A stretch of 7,378 nucleotides of DNA from Rhizorhabdus sp. (GTDB taxonomy: Bacteria > Pseudomonadota > Alphaproteobacteria > Sphingomonadales > Sphingomonadaceae), in contig SCUQ01000291.1 of the NCBI GenBank assembly GCA_004297635.1, positions 1 to 7,378 on the forward strand. Reading direction: 5' to 3'. The notes under the pieces were generated by a model, which worked only from the letters and a program-made list of their open reading frames with translations, was not told the DNA's origin and made no database searches. This document shows positions 1-6,987 of this stretch, in pieces (position 1 is the first letter of the stretch; every line of letters begins with the position of its first letter). Both the position numbers and the translations under genes were made by a program.

Positions 1-1044
1 GACTCCGTAGCGGGTGAGCATCAGCCACCCCGAGACAAGGAACACCCAGAACAGCGACAGCGGCAGGAAGACCTTCCAGCCCAGCCGCATCAGCTGGTCG
101 TAGCGGTAGCGCGGCACTGTCGCCTTCACCCAGGAGAAGATGAAGAAGAAGATCATCAGCTTGGCGAAGAACCAGATGATGCCCGGCACCATATAGAGCG
201 GCGCCCAGTCGACCGGGGGCAGCCAGCCGCCCCAGAACAGGATCGCGTTGAGCCCGCACATCAGGATGACATTGGCATATTCGCCGAGCCAGTAGAGCGC
301 GAACGACATCGACGAATATTCGGTCTGGTAGCCGGCGACGAGCTCCGATTCCGCCTCGGTCAGATCGAACGGCGCGCGCGCCGTCTCCGCCATCGCCGAG
401 ATCAGGAACACCACCGCCATCGGGAACAGCAGCGGGTTGAAGCCATAGCCGTTGAAGATGCCAAGGATATGGGCGCGCTGCCCCTCGATGATCGCCGACA
501 TGTTGAAGCTGCCGGTGTAGAGCACGACCGAGATCAGCACGAAGCCGATCGAGACTTCGTAGCTCACCATCTGCGCGGCCGCGCGCAGCGCCGAATAGAA
601 GGGATATTTGGAGTTGGACGCCCAGCCCGCGATGATCACGCCATAGACGCCGATCGACGAGGCGGCGAGGATGTAGAGCAGCCCGACATTGATGTCGGCG
701 AGCACGACGCCCGGCGCGAACGGGATCACCGCCCAGACGATCAGCGCGACCGTGAAGGTGATGATCGGCGCGATCAGGAACAGGCCCTTGTTCGCCGCCG
801 CCGGGATGATCGTTTCCTGCAGGAAGACCTTCAGGCCGTCGGCGAAGCTCTGCAGCAGGCCCCAGGGGCCGACCACATTCGGGCCGCGCCGCAGCGCCAT
901 CGCCGCCCAGATCTTGCGATCGGCATAGATGATCATCGCGACCGCCAGCATCAGCGGCAGCGCGATCACGAGAATGCCGACGATCGTCGAGGCGAGCCAG
1001 GCCCATGCGAAGGGCAGGCCCCAGGTCTGGAAGAGCGCGGTCAT
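1..1044 (-). CDS. nuoH: NADH-quinone oxidoreductase subunit H (partial, C-terminus cut by window edge)
   Basis: This is the membrane subunit of complex I that joins the peripheral arm to the membrane arm and forms much of the quinone-binding chamber (ND1 in mitochondria). The frame is open from the ATG at 1044 to the window edge, giving 348 residues. The family is usually about that long or slightly longer, so only a short tail is missing. Visible family signatures are [16 protein letters not shown] (residues 41-56), which follows the first membrane helix; the acidic loop [20 protein letters not shown] (219-238) followed by YQTEYSSM, which lines the quinone site; and [17 protein letters not shown] near the C-terminus. 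Several hydrophobic helices separate them. The start codon overlaps the stop of the upstream protease gene as ATGA, and an AGGA lies about 10 bases before it. Gene identity is certain; only the exact C-terminus is unseen. Confidence 0.97.
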   Translation of the reverse strand, partial: MTALFQTWGLPFAWAWLASTIVGILVIALPLMLAVAMIIYADRKIWAAMALRRGPNVVGPWGLLQSFADGLKVFLQETIIPAAANKGLFLIAPIITFTVALIVWAVIPFAPGVVLADINVGLLYILAASSIGVYGVIIAGWASNSKYPFYSALRAAAQMVSYEVSIGFVLISVVLYTGSFNMSAIIEGQRAHILGIFNGYGFNPLLFPMAVVFLISAMAETARAPFDLTEAESELVAGYQTEYSSMSFALYWLGEYANVILMCGLNAILFWGGWLPPVDWAPLYMVPGIIWFFAKLMIFFFIFSWVKATVPRYRYDQLMRLGWKVFLPLSLFWVFLVSGWLMLTRYGV

Positions 1045-1442
1045 GCGTGGGTCGTCCTGAAGCCCATCGCCAGCGATGCGGCGATATTGGGGTTATTGGG
1101 GTTCACCGCCACCGTCCGCCGCGATGGCGAGATGACAAGATCCATATCTTCCATCGGGATTGCCCCGAGCAAGGCCTGATCGCCGAGCACGAGCGCGCCC
1201 ACGAGGCATTGACGGTTGGCGAAGCGGACCCGCACCGGTCCGACATAGTCGACCGTCTGTGTCTCGCCGTTGGCCACCGTCACCTCACGACGATCGAGGA
1301 CCGGCAGTCGCAACTGCGTCGCGACATGCTGGGGGATGCACAGATGCAATGCGCCGCTGTCGACGAGCGTATGGACCGTCATCGGGAGGAGATCGTCCTC
1401 CCGCGCGTTCGCCAGTTCGACATCGGCGAAGACGAGGCCCAT
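1041..1442 (-). CDS. Retropepsin-like clan AA aspartic protease
   Basis: A 133-residue protein that looks like a single-domain retroviral-type aspartic protease. Such proteins hold one catalytic aspartate per chain and act as homodimers. The catalytic motif appears as LVDSGA with Asp28-Ser29-Gly30. The second family signature, hydrophobic-hydrophobic-Gly, appears as [14 protein letters not shown] (residues 91-104), and the start [10 protein letters not shown] is typical of the bacterial family. There is no signal peptide or membrane segment, so it should be cytoplasmic. It sits between nuoG and nuoH. Its ATG shares one base with the nuoG stop (TAATG), its stop overlaps the nuoH start (ATGA), and a strong GGAGG lies 10 bases before the ATG. 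The substrate is unknown. A role in processing or turnover of a complex I part is inference from position; it could also be an inactive binding domain. The C-terminus (Asn-Pro-Asn repeated) is coded by a 9-bp tandem repeat. Confidence 0.85.
   Translation of the reverse strand: MGLVFADVELANAREDDLLPMTVHTLVDSGALHLCIPQHVATQLRLPVLDRREVTVANGETQTVDYVGPVRVRFANRQCLVGALVLGDQALLGAIPMEDMDLVISPSRRTVAVNPNNPNIAASLAMGFRTTHA
1086..1103. repeat. 9-bp perfect tandem duplication
   Basis: Two adjacent copies of ATTGGGGTT (plus strand) at 1086-1094 and 1095-1103. They lie inside the protease gene and code for Asn-Pro-Asn-Asn-Pro-Asn in its C-terminal part. The unit length is a multiple of three, so gain or loss of a copy would keep the frame. 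It may be a small slippage product or may simply reflect a conserved Asn-Pro-rich tail. Confidence 0.6.
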
Positions 1443-3445
1443 TATTCCGCCGCCTCCGCGAAGCTCTGGCCGTGGATCAGTTCGGCCGAGCAGCGCTGCA
1501 TCGTGTCGCTCGCGCGGGCGATCGGGTTGGTCAGGTAGAAATCCTTGATCGGATAGGCCACCGGGCCGGAGGCCGCGGCGGACAGCGTGGGCATCGACCA
1601 GCCATAGCCGGCCAGACCCTCGACACCCAGCGCGGGTACCTCGGCGGCCATCGCCGCGCGCAACGCATCGAAACTGTCGAACGGCAGCTTGTGGCCGAGC
1701 ACGTCGCTCAGCGCGCGCAGGATCGCCCAGTCCTCGCGCGCGTCGCCGGGCGGGAAGACCGCGCTGTCGCCGCGCTGGACGCGCCCTTCGGTGTTCACAT
1801 AGGTGCCCGGCTTCTCGCTATAGGCGGCGCCCGGCAGGACGACATCGGCGCCGGCCGCGCCGGCATCGCCATGATGGCCGATATAGACCTTGAAGCTCTT
1901 GTCGAACCGGCCGAGATCGACATCGTCGGCGCCGAGCAGGAACAGCAGCTTCGGCGCGGCGGCGACAAGATCGGCGATCCCGCCCTTCGCGCCATAGCCC
2001 AGCATCAACCCGCCCATGCGGGCCGCCGCCAGATGGACGACATTATAGCCGTTCCAGCCATCCCGGATCAGCCCGAGCTTCTCGACCAGTGCGAGCGTGG
2101 CGCCCTGGGCGCCCGCCTTGAGGCCGCCGCCGCCGAGGATCAGCGCCGGGCGCTGGGCATTGGCGAAGGCATCGGTCACCGCCTGCGGCAGAGCGCCGAG
2201 CAGGCCCAGATCATTGCCGAGCCACTCGACCTTATAGCTGAGGTCGACCTGCTCGCCGATCGCGAAGACCTTCGCCCCGCGCTTGACCGCCTTGCGGACG
2301 CGGGTGTTGATCAGCGGCGCTTCCCAGCGGAGATTGCTGCCAACCAGCAGGATCGCGTCGGCGGTCTCGATACCGGCGATCGTGCTGTTGAAATTGACCG
2401 TGGCGATGCTCGACACATCATAGTCCATGCCGGTCTGGCGGCCTTCGAGCAGGCCCGATCCCATGCTGGCGAGCAGCGCCTTCGCGGCGTACATCGTCTC
2501 GCAGTCGAGCTGATCGCCGGCGACCGCGGCGACCGACGCGCCGGCCTTGACCGCCTTGATCGCGGCGAAGGCCTCGCCCCAGCTCGCCTCGACCAGCTTG
2601 CCGGCCTTGCGAACATAGGGCTTGTCGAGGCGGCGGCGGACAAGGCCGTCGACCGCGTGGCGCGTCTTGTCCGACGCCCATTCCTCGTTCACGTCCTCGT
2701 TGATGCGCGGCAGCACGCGCAGCACCTGCCGGCCCCGGCTGTCGAAGCGGATATTGGTGCCGACCGCGTCCATCACGTCGATGCCGGGGGTCTTCTTGAG
2801 CTCCCACGGCCGCGCCTCAAACGCATAGGGCTTGCTGGTCAGCGCGCCGACCGGGCAGAGATCGACGACATTGCCCGAAAGCTCGCTCGTCACCGCCTGT
2901 TCGAGATAGGAGGTGATCTGCATATTCTCGCCGCGATAGAGCGCGCCGATCTCCTCGACCCCCGAGACCTCCTCGGCGAAGCGCACGCAGCGGGTGCATT
3001 GGATGCAGCGGGTCATCGTCGTCTTGACGATCGGGCCCATATATTTGTCGGTGACGGCGCGCTTGTTCTCGTGGAAGCGGCTCTGCCCCTTGCCATAGGC
3101 GATCGACTGGTCCTGCAGATCGCATTCGCCGCCCTGGTCGCAGATCGGGCAATCGAGCGGATGGTTGATGAGCAGGAACTCCATCACCCCCTCGCGCGCC
3201 TTCTTCACCATCGGCGACTGGGTCAGCACTTCCTGATTGTCGGCGGCGGGCAGCGCGCAGGACGCCTGGGGCTTGGGCGGCCCGGGCTTCACCTCGACGA
3301 GGCACATGCGGCAATTGCCGGCGATCGACAGCCGCTCATGATAGCAGAAGCGCGGAATCTCCTTGCCGGCCGCCTCGCACGCCTGGAGCACGGTGGCACC
3401 GGCGGGGACTTCGACCTCGATCCCATCGACTTTGAGCTTGGGCAT
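1442..3445 (-). CDS. nuoG: NADH-quinone oxidoreductase subunit G
   Basis: The large iron-sulfur subunit of the complex I peripheral arm (75 kDa subunit in mitochondria), 667 residues, full length for alphaproteobacteria. It takes electrons from NuoF and passes them along clusters N1b, N4 and N5 towards NuoI. An N-terminal ferredoxin-type 2Fe-2S domain has Cys34, Cys45, Cys48 and Cys63 (N1b). The next domain has the His-Cys ligand set of N5 (His95, Cys99, Cys102, Cys108), then Cys147, Cys150, Cys153 and Cys197 for N4. The rest is a molybdopterin-oxidoreductase-like fold, which in this family normally has no cofactor. The extra four-cysteine N7 motif of E. coli and Thermus is absent: no cysteine occurs in residues 198-300. 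This matches the mitochondrial and alphaproteobacterial type. The ATG at 3445 shares its A with the upstream stop (TGATG), and the stop shares a base with the protease ATG. Confidence 0.98.
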   Translation of the reverse strand: MPKLKVDGIEVEVPAGATVLQACEAAGKEIPRFCYHERLSIAGNCRMCLVEVKPGPPKPQASCALPAADNQEVLTQSPMVKKAREGVMEFLLINHPLDCPICDQGGECDLQDQSIAYGKGQSRFHENKRAVTDKYMGPIVKTTMTRCIQCTRCVRFAEEVSGVEEIGALYRGENMQITSYLEQAVTSELSGNVVDLCPVGALTSKPYAFEARPWELKKTPGIDVMDAVGTNIRFDSRGRQVLRVLPRINEDVNEEWASDKTRHAVDGLVRRRLDKPYVRKAGKLVEASWGEAFAAIKAVKAGASVAAVAGDQLDCETMYAAKALLASMGSGLLEGRQTGMDYDVSSIATVNFNSTIAGIETADAILLVGSNLRWEAPLINTRVRKAVKRGAKVFAIGEQVDLSYKVEWLGNDLGLLGALPQAVTDAFANAQRPALILGGGGLKAGAQGATLALVEKLGLIRDGWNGYNVVHLAAARMGGLMLGYGAKGGIADLVAAAPKLLFLLGADDVDLGRFDKSFKVYIGHHGDAGAAGADVVLPGAAYSEKPGTYVNTEGRVQRGDSAVFPPGDAREDWAILRALSDVLGHKLPFDSFDALRAAMAAEVPALGVEGLAGYGWSMPTLSAAASGPVAYPIKDFYLTNPIARASDTMQRCSAELIHGQSFAEAAE
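1453..1457 (-). promoter_or_regulatory. Ribosome binding site of the aspartic protease gene
   Basis: A GGAGG on the minus strand lies inside the last codons of nuoG, 10 bases before the protease ATG at 1442. It supports that start and shows that the gene has its own ribosome site as well as the TAATG overlap with nuoG. Confidence 0.65.
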
Positions 3446-4170
3446 CAGGACATTCCTGCAGAAGAGGCGGTTGGGACGGTCGTCGACAGACGATAGAGGA
3501 CTTCGGCGATCAGCCCTCGCAAGACGGATTGCGAAAAGCTGATCGTTTTTCCTTCGGGTATACAGGCCGAGACGTGCGGCATCAGAGCGGCAAAGCTAGC
3601 TTTTTCTTCTGGGGTGGCGACCGACGTCAAAAGCAAAGCCCTTGCGTCCGAACCATCAGCACGGACGGCACAGTCCGCCATCAGGCGAAGCGCGATATGT
3701 GGGCTGGTCCGATCGGTAATGGGCTCGCCCTGACTATAATCGATCGAGCCCACCGCCGCCAAGTCGGGCGCCTGCGAAGCGAATTTCTGCCGGTAAGAGA
3801 GTTCGTACACTGCACCACGAAGCACTCGTTCTTTCAGAGTCATCTCGCCCGACTGCAGACATATGGTGCCGCTTGTCATCCTTTGGCCCGCGTCGTGAGC
3901 TTTATCGGATCCCGGGAAAGTCGCCAAATAAGCGGGTATCCGCTTGGGAGCAAAACGCATCACGCAGGCGGCGAGCTTCGTCATGGCACGACGAACATCC
4001 TGATCGTCGTTGCTGCGCTCGCCTTTAGGCAGTTCTACTTTTCCCTCACCAGGAAGCGTTACGCGATGGTTCTGCCCTGCAACGGGCGCGGCCGCTACAA
4101 ACGACAGCAGCGTAAGCGCGAGCAGCCCTGCTCCGTAGCGTCTCACGGCGTTGACGGTGCACCCCGCCAT
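3445..4170 (-). CDS. Secreted four-cysteine protein of unknown function, second paralogue
   Basis: I do not recognise a named family. The protein has 241 residues, starting at the ATG at 4170. Before that ATG the frame stays open only as a shadow of the neighbouring gene. Residues 10-33 (RRYGAGLLALTLLSFVAAAP and on) form a clear signal peptide, probably cut near AGQ, so the mature protein is likely periplasmic. Two roughly 60-residue units follow (about 66-126 and 164-226). Each has a first cysteine (69; 167), a second one 35-36 residues later (104; 203) and an LRG...E.LY-like end (VLRGAVYELSY; VLRGLIAEVLY). Two disulfides are plausible. It aligns along its length with the protein coded just upstream (4170-4859). 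GC is lower than in neighbours: about 56% on five 60-base lines counted by hand, against about 70% on three lines of the paralogue. Stop-start overlaps (TGATG) join it to both neighbours. Confidence 0.85.
   Translation of the reverse strand: MAGCTVNAVRRYGAGLLALTLLSFVAAAPVAGQNHRVTLPGEGKVELPKGERSNDDQDVRRAMTKLAACVMRFAPKRIPAYLATFPGSDKAHDAGQRMTSGTICLQSGEMTLKERVLRGAVYELSYRQKFASQAPDLAAVGSIDYSQGEPITDRTSPHIALRLMADCAVRADGSDARALLLTSVATPEEKASFAALMPHVSACIPEGKTISFSQSVLRGLIAEVLYRLSTTVPTASSAGMS
3446..3458 (-). promoter_or_regulatory. Ribosome binding site of nuoG inside a small inverted repeat
   Basis: Directly before the nuoG ATG the minus strand reads CAGGAATGTCCTG. AGGA is the likely ribosome site. It can pair with TCCT on the other side of a three-base loop (5-bp stem). 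A similar 13-base element stands at the same place before the upstream paralogue gene (4171-4183). The stem is short, so real regulation is uncertain; the upstream ribosome would melt it when finishing the preceding gene. Confidence 0.4.
3477..3507. repeat. 31-bp direct repeat, copy in second paralogue
   Basis: This segment matches 4196-4226 at 30 of 31 bases, including the uninterrupted 19-mer CGGTCGTCGACAGACGATA. It codes, on the minus strand, for [10 protein letters not shown] near the C-terminus of the secreted protein; the one difference is a silent leucine codon change. The rest of the two genes has diverged far more. Confidence 0.85.
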
Positions 4171-4859
4171 CAGGAATTTCCTGCAACGGATGGAGCGGTC
4201 GTCGACAGACGATAAAGGACTTCGGCCAGCAGCCCCGAAAGCGCGGTGCGGCCGAAGCGGATGTTGGAGCCCTGCGGCAGGCAGGGGCCGAGATGCGGCG
4301 CGAGCGCGGCATAGGCGGCGTCCTCGCGCCCGCTGCCGATCGGGGCGACGACCGTCTCGCGCGCGGCGGCGGGGTCGGCGCGCACCACGCATTCGGCGAA
4401 GCGGCGCATCACGACATAGCGGTTCGCGGCGTCGGCATCCTGCCCCGCCGCATCGCGCCCATAGTCGATCGGATCACCGGCCAGCGGCCCAGCCGCCCGG
4501 CCGAAGCCGTCGATATACAGCGCTGTGTAGAGACTCGCGCGGAGGATGCCGGGATTGAAGCCGAGAATGCCGTCACCGATGCAGGCGTCGGTCGACATCT
4601 GCTTGGCGCGTTGCTGATATTTCAGGGTCTCGGGAAAGTCGGCGACGAAGGCACGGACCCGCACGCCGTTCGAGCGGATCAGGCAGCGCGCATAATCGAG
4701 CATCGTCTGGCGCGAGCGATCCCGCTCCGACAGCGCGATGTCGTTGCTCTCATAGGCCTTGGGGTAGCGGTTGACCCGCGTGCCGGTATCCTGCGCGGAT
4801 GCGGCAACGGGGCCGCATGCGATCAGGCCGGCCAGCGCGAGACGAAGCGCGACCCTCAT
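4170..4859 (-). CDS. Secreted four-cysteine protein of unknown function, first paralogue
   Basis: No named family is recognised. It has 229 residues and starts at the ATG at 4859, which overlaps the nuoF stop as ATGA and has a strong GGAGG seven bases upstream. Residues 1-22 form a signal peptide with an Ala-Ser-Ala site (20-22), so the mature protein should be periplasmic. LIAC (12-15) also resembles a lipobox, so a lipoprotein is possible; the paralogue has no such cysteine. The mature part holds two related units, about 56-115 and 154-216. Their cysteines are at 59 and 93, then 157 and 193, and their ends are [11 protein letters not shown] and [11 protein letters not shown]. The second cysteine of each unit lies 22 or 23 residues before the final tyrosine, exactly as in the second paralogue. 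Codon use is high-GC like nuoF, except in the last 20 or so codons. A function in complex I is not shown. Confidence 0.85.
   Translation of the reverse strand: MRVALRLALAGLIACGPVAASAQDTGTRVNRYPKAYESNDIALSERDRSRQTMLDYARCLIRSNGVRVRAFVADFPETLKYQQRAKQMSTDACIGDGILGFNPGILRASLYTALYIDGFGRAAGPLAGDPIDYGRDAAGQDADAANRYVVMRRFAECVVRADPAAARETVVAPIGSGREDAAYAALAPHLGPCLPQGSNIRFGRTALSGLLAEVLYRLSTTAPSVAGNS
4171..4183 (-). promoter_or_regulatory. Ribosome binding site of the second paralogue inside a palindrome
   Basis: The 13 bases directly before the ATG at 4170 read CAGGAAATTCCTG on the minus strand, a perfect inverted repeat around one central base. AGGA, 8 bases from the ATG, is the likely ribosome site. 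The element mirrors the one before nuoG (3446-3458), suggesting that the gene junction itself was duplicated along with the gene. Confidence 0.45.
4196..4226. repeat. 31-bp direct repeat, copy in first paralogue
   Basis: Partner of 3477-3507, in the same orientation and 719 bases away. It codes for the same [10 protein letters not shown]. Here the codons CTT, TAT and CGT, and the following GCT, CCA, GTT, GCA and AAT, stand out against the GC-ending codons of the rest of this gene. They look like the codon use of the lower-GC neighbour. Confidence 0.85.
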
Positions 4860-6157
4860 TCGGCCGCCTCCATCATCGTGCCGCCGGCATTGCCGCGATC
4901 GGCGATGCGGCGTTCGACCTCGGGCCGGAAATGGCGCAGCAGGCCCTGGATCGGCCAGGCCGCCGCGTCGCCGAGCGCGCAGATGGTGTGGCCTTCGACC
5001 TGCTTGGTGACGTCCAGCAGCATGTCGATCTCCTCGACCGCCGCCTCGCCGGTGCGCAGCCGCTCCATCACGCGCCACATCCAGCCGGTGCCTTCGCGGC
5101 ACGGGGTGCACTGGCCGCAGCTCTCATGCTTGTAGAAATAGCTGAGCCGGCTGATCGCGCGGACGATGTCGGTGGACTTGTCCATGACGATCACGGCGGC
5201 GGTGCCGAGGCCCGAGCCCAGCGCCTTCAGGCCGTCGAAGTCCATCGGCGCGTCCATGATCTGCGCGGCGGGGACGAGCGGCACCGAAGAGCCGCCCGGG
5301 ATCACCGCGAGCAGATTGTCCCAGCCGCCGCGAATGCCGCCGGCATGGATATCGATCAGGTCGCGGAAGGAGATGCCCATCTCCTCTTCGACCACGCAGG
5401 GCTTGTTCACATGGCCCGAGATCTGGAAGAGCTTGGTGCCCTTGTTGCCCTCGCGCCCGATGCCGGCGAACCAGGCGGCGCCCCGGCGCAGGATCGTCGG
5501 CGCCACCGCGATCGATTCGACATTGTTGACCGTGGTCGGGCAGCCATAGAGGCCGGCACCGGCCGGGAAAGGCGGCTTCAGGCGCGGCTGGCCCTTCTTG
5601 CCCTCCAGGCTCTCGATCTGCGCGGTTTCCTCGCCGCAGATATAGGCGCCGGCGCCGCGATGGACGAAGACGTCGAAATCATAGCCGGAGCCCGCGGCGT
5701 TCTTGCCGAGAAGCCCGGCGGCATAAGCCTCCTCCACGGCGGCGAACAGCACCTTCGCCTCGTAGATGAACTCGCCGCGGATGTAGATATAGGCGGCGCG
5801 CGCGCGCATCGCGAAGCCGGCGATCAGCGCGCCTTCGATCAGCTTGTGTGGATCATGGCGGATGATCTCGCGGTCCTTGCACGAACCGGGCTCGGATTCA
5901 TCGGCGTTGATCACCAGGAAGCTCGGCTTGCCGGGCTTGGGCTCCTTGGGCATGAAGCTCCACTTCATGCCGGTCGGGAAGCCTGCGCCGCCGCGGCCGC
6001 GCAGGCCCGACGCCTTGATGTCCTCGATGATCTGGTCCTGCCCGCGCGCCATCAGCGCCTTGGTATTGTCCCAGTCGCCGCGCTTGCGGGCGGCATCGAG
6101 GTTCCACGGCTGGAAACCGTGGACATTGGTGAAGATGCGATCCTTGTCGTCAAGCAT
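4856..6157 (-). CDS. nuoF: NADH-quinone oxidoreductase subunit F (NADH and FMN binding)
   Basis: The catalytic NADH-oxidising subunit of complex I (51 kDa subunit), 433 residues, the usual length. It binds NADH and FMN and hands electrons to cluster N3. The glycine-rich [10 protein letters not shown] motif is at residues 54-63, [14 protein letters not shown] at 84-97, and the AYICGEETA stretch at 171-179. The C-terminal 4Fe-4S ligands of N3 are ESCGQCTPC (Cys347, Cys350, Cys353) and Cys393 in [13 protein letters not shown]. Position 180 is Gln, where relatives I remember have Leu or Met (ETAL); this is probably tolerated. The ATG at 6157 lies six bases after the stop of the small membrane protein gene, the only real gap in the window, with AAGAAGG as ribosome site about 11 bases upstream. 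Its stop overlaps the next start as ATGA. Confidence 0.98.
   Translation of the reverse strand: MLDDKDRIFTNVHGFQPWNLDAARKRGDWDNTKALMARGQDQIIEDIKASGLRGRGGAGFPTGMKWSFMPKEPKPGKPSFLVINADESEPGSCKDREIIRHDPHKLIEGALIAGFAMRARAAYIYIRGEFIYEAKVLFAAVEEAYAAGLLGKNAAGSGYDFDVFVHRGAGAYICGEETAQIESLEGKKGQPRLKPPFPAGAGLYGCPTTVNNVESIAVAPTILRRGAAWFAGIGREGNKGTKLFQISGHVNKPCVVEEEMGISFRDLIDIHAGGIRGGWDNLLAVIPGGSSVPLVPAAQIMDAPMDFDGLKALGSGLGTAAVIVMDKSTDIVRAISRLSYFYKHESCGQCTPCREGTGWMWRVMERLRTGEAAVEEIDMLLDVTKQVEGHTICALGDAAAWPIQGLLRHFRPEVERRIADRGNAGGTMMEAAE
4867..4871 (-). promoter_or_regulatory. Ribosome binding site of the first paralogue
   Basis: A GGAGG on the minus strand within the end of nuoF, seven bases before the ATG at 4859. 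It decides this start over the upstream open frame, which is only a shadow of nuoF. Confidence 0.7.
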
Positions 6158-6163
6158 GGTTGA

Positions 6164-6313
6164 TCAGACCTTCTTTCCGAACAGGCTGTGCGCGATGAAA
6201 TAGACCGCGACGCCGATCGCGATCGCGATGATGATGCCCAACAGCTTGAAGGCCAGCTTGAGCAGGATGACGGCCACGACGATCGTGACGATGATGGCGA
6301 TCAGCGCGCTCAT
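6164..6313 (-). CDS. Small hydrophobic membrane protein (49 residues), unknown function
   Basis: A short gene filling the space between nuoE and nuoF. Its ATG at 6313 overlaps the nuoE stop as ATGA, and its TGA (6164-6166) ends six bases before the nuoF start. A GGAA lies nine bases upstream of the ATG. The product begins MSALIAIIVTIVVAVILLKL, continues with AFKLLGIIIAIAIGVAVYFI and ends AHSLFGKKV. It is almost wholly hydrophobic apart from Lys19, Lys23 and the basic tail. This could be two short membrane helices with a Lys-Leu-Ala-Phe-Lys turn, or one long helix with a peripheral part. No family is recognised. The clean overlap, the lack of rare codons and the complete membrane-protein composition argue that it is a real gene. 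It may be an accessory membrane peptide of complex I, but the position in the operon is the only basis for that. Confidence 0.8.
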   Translation of the reverse strand: MSALIAIIVTIVVAVILLKLAFKLLGIIIAIAIGVAVYFIAHSLFGKKV

Positions 6314-6987
6314 GCCGGCTGGTTCCAGCGACCGCGATAATCGTGATTCTCGCCGACCATCTCCTTCAGCGTCGTCGGGCCGCCCTCGGGGCAGCTCGTC
6401 TGACGGTCGATCTGCGGGCCGATCTTCGGCTGCTCGCCCTTCGCCAGCGCCTCGAGGATCGCGGTGGTCGTCTCGAAGGTCAGGTCTTCGTAATTATCGT
6501 CGTTGATCTGGACCATCGGCGCGTTGGCGCAGGCGCCCAGGCACTCGACCTCGGTCAGCGTGAACAGGCCGTCGGGCGTCGTCGCGCCCTTCTTCAGGCC
6601 CTTCTTGTAGCAGGCGTCGAGCACGTCGTCCGAACCGCGCAGCATGCACGGCGTCGTGCCGCACACCTGGACATGATAGCGGCCGACCGGCGCCAGATTA
6701 TACATGGTGTAGAAGCTCGCGACCTCGAGCACGCGGATATAGGCCATGCCGAGCTGCTGGCCGATATATTCCATCACCGGAACCGGCAGCCAGCCCTGGG
6801 TCTGCGTCTCCGCGCCCACCTGGCGCTGGGCGAGATCGAGCAGCGGCATCACCGCCGATTGCTGGCGGCCCGGCGGATAGCGGGCGATGATTGTCTTCGC
6901 CTGCTCGGCATTCTCCGCGCTCCAGGCGAAATCGCCCCAGCGCGCGCGGGTCTCGGCCTCGTCGGGGATAGGGGCTGCGTCAGCCAT
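6310..6987 (-). CDS. nuoE: NADH-quinone oxidoreductase subunit E
   Basis: The 24 kDa subunit of complex I, which pairs with NuoF at the tip of the peripheral arm and holds the off-path 2Fe-2S cluster N1a. It has 225 residues, a usual length for alphaproteobacteria. An N-terminal helical part (ARWGDFAWSAENAEQAKTII and on) leads into a thioredoxin-like ferredoxin domain. The cluster ligands are Cys109 and Cys114 (VCGTTPCMLRG) and Cys149 and Cys153 (ECLGACANAP). The segment VMEYIGQQLGMAYIRVLEVA (71-90) followed by SFYTMY is typical. The start is the ATG at 6987, which shares a base with the stop of the upstream NTF2-like gene (TGATG). The frame is open further upstream, but that part overlaps the neighbour and reads as arginine-rich shadow. 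The C-terminal tail after about 190 is the usual variable extension. Confidence 0.97.
   Translation of the reverse strand: MADAAPIPDEAETRARWGDFAWSAENAEQAKTIIARYPPGRQQSAVMPLLDLAQRQVGAETQTQGWLPVPVMEYIGQQLGMAYIRVLEVASFYTMYNLAPVGRYHVQVCGTTPCMLRGSDDVLDACYKKGLKKGATTPDGLFTLTEVECLGACANAPMVQINDDNYEDLTFETTTAILEALAKGEQPKIGPQIDRQTSCPEGGPTTLKEMVGENHDYRGRWNQPA

Noticed and set aside
1160..3496. A 778-codon plus-strand open frame opposite nuoG
   Set aside because: It is the antisense shadow of a real high-GC gene: the product is full of Arg, Ala, Asp and His with no recognisable domain, whereas the minus strand encodes NuoG with all cluster ligands.
3592..3605. Palindrome AAAGCTAGCTTT followed by T's, like a terminator
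   Set aside because: It has no loop, is AT-rich and weak, and the T run lies on the plus strand, opposite to transcription. It lies within the coding sequence of the second paralogue.
3529..4215. A 228-codon plus-strand frame opposite the second secreted paralogue
   Set aside because: The minus-strand frame has a signal peptide, paralogy with its neighbour and start/stop overlaps on both sides. The plus-strand frame has none of these.
4170..5111. Extended starts for the two secreted proteins (frames open to 5111 and 4392)
   Set aside because: The extensions overlap nuoF and the first paralogue and read as Arg-rich shadow. The internal ATGs at 4859 and 4170 have ribosome sites, overlap the upstream stops and begin signal peptides.
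4799..6163. A 454-codon plus-strand open frame opposite nuoF
   Set aside because: Same effect of GC-biased third positions. The opposite strand is clearly NuoF, and the plus-strand product is low-complexity and unlike any family I know.
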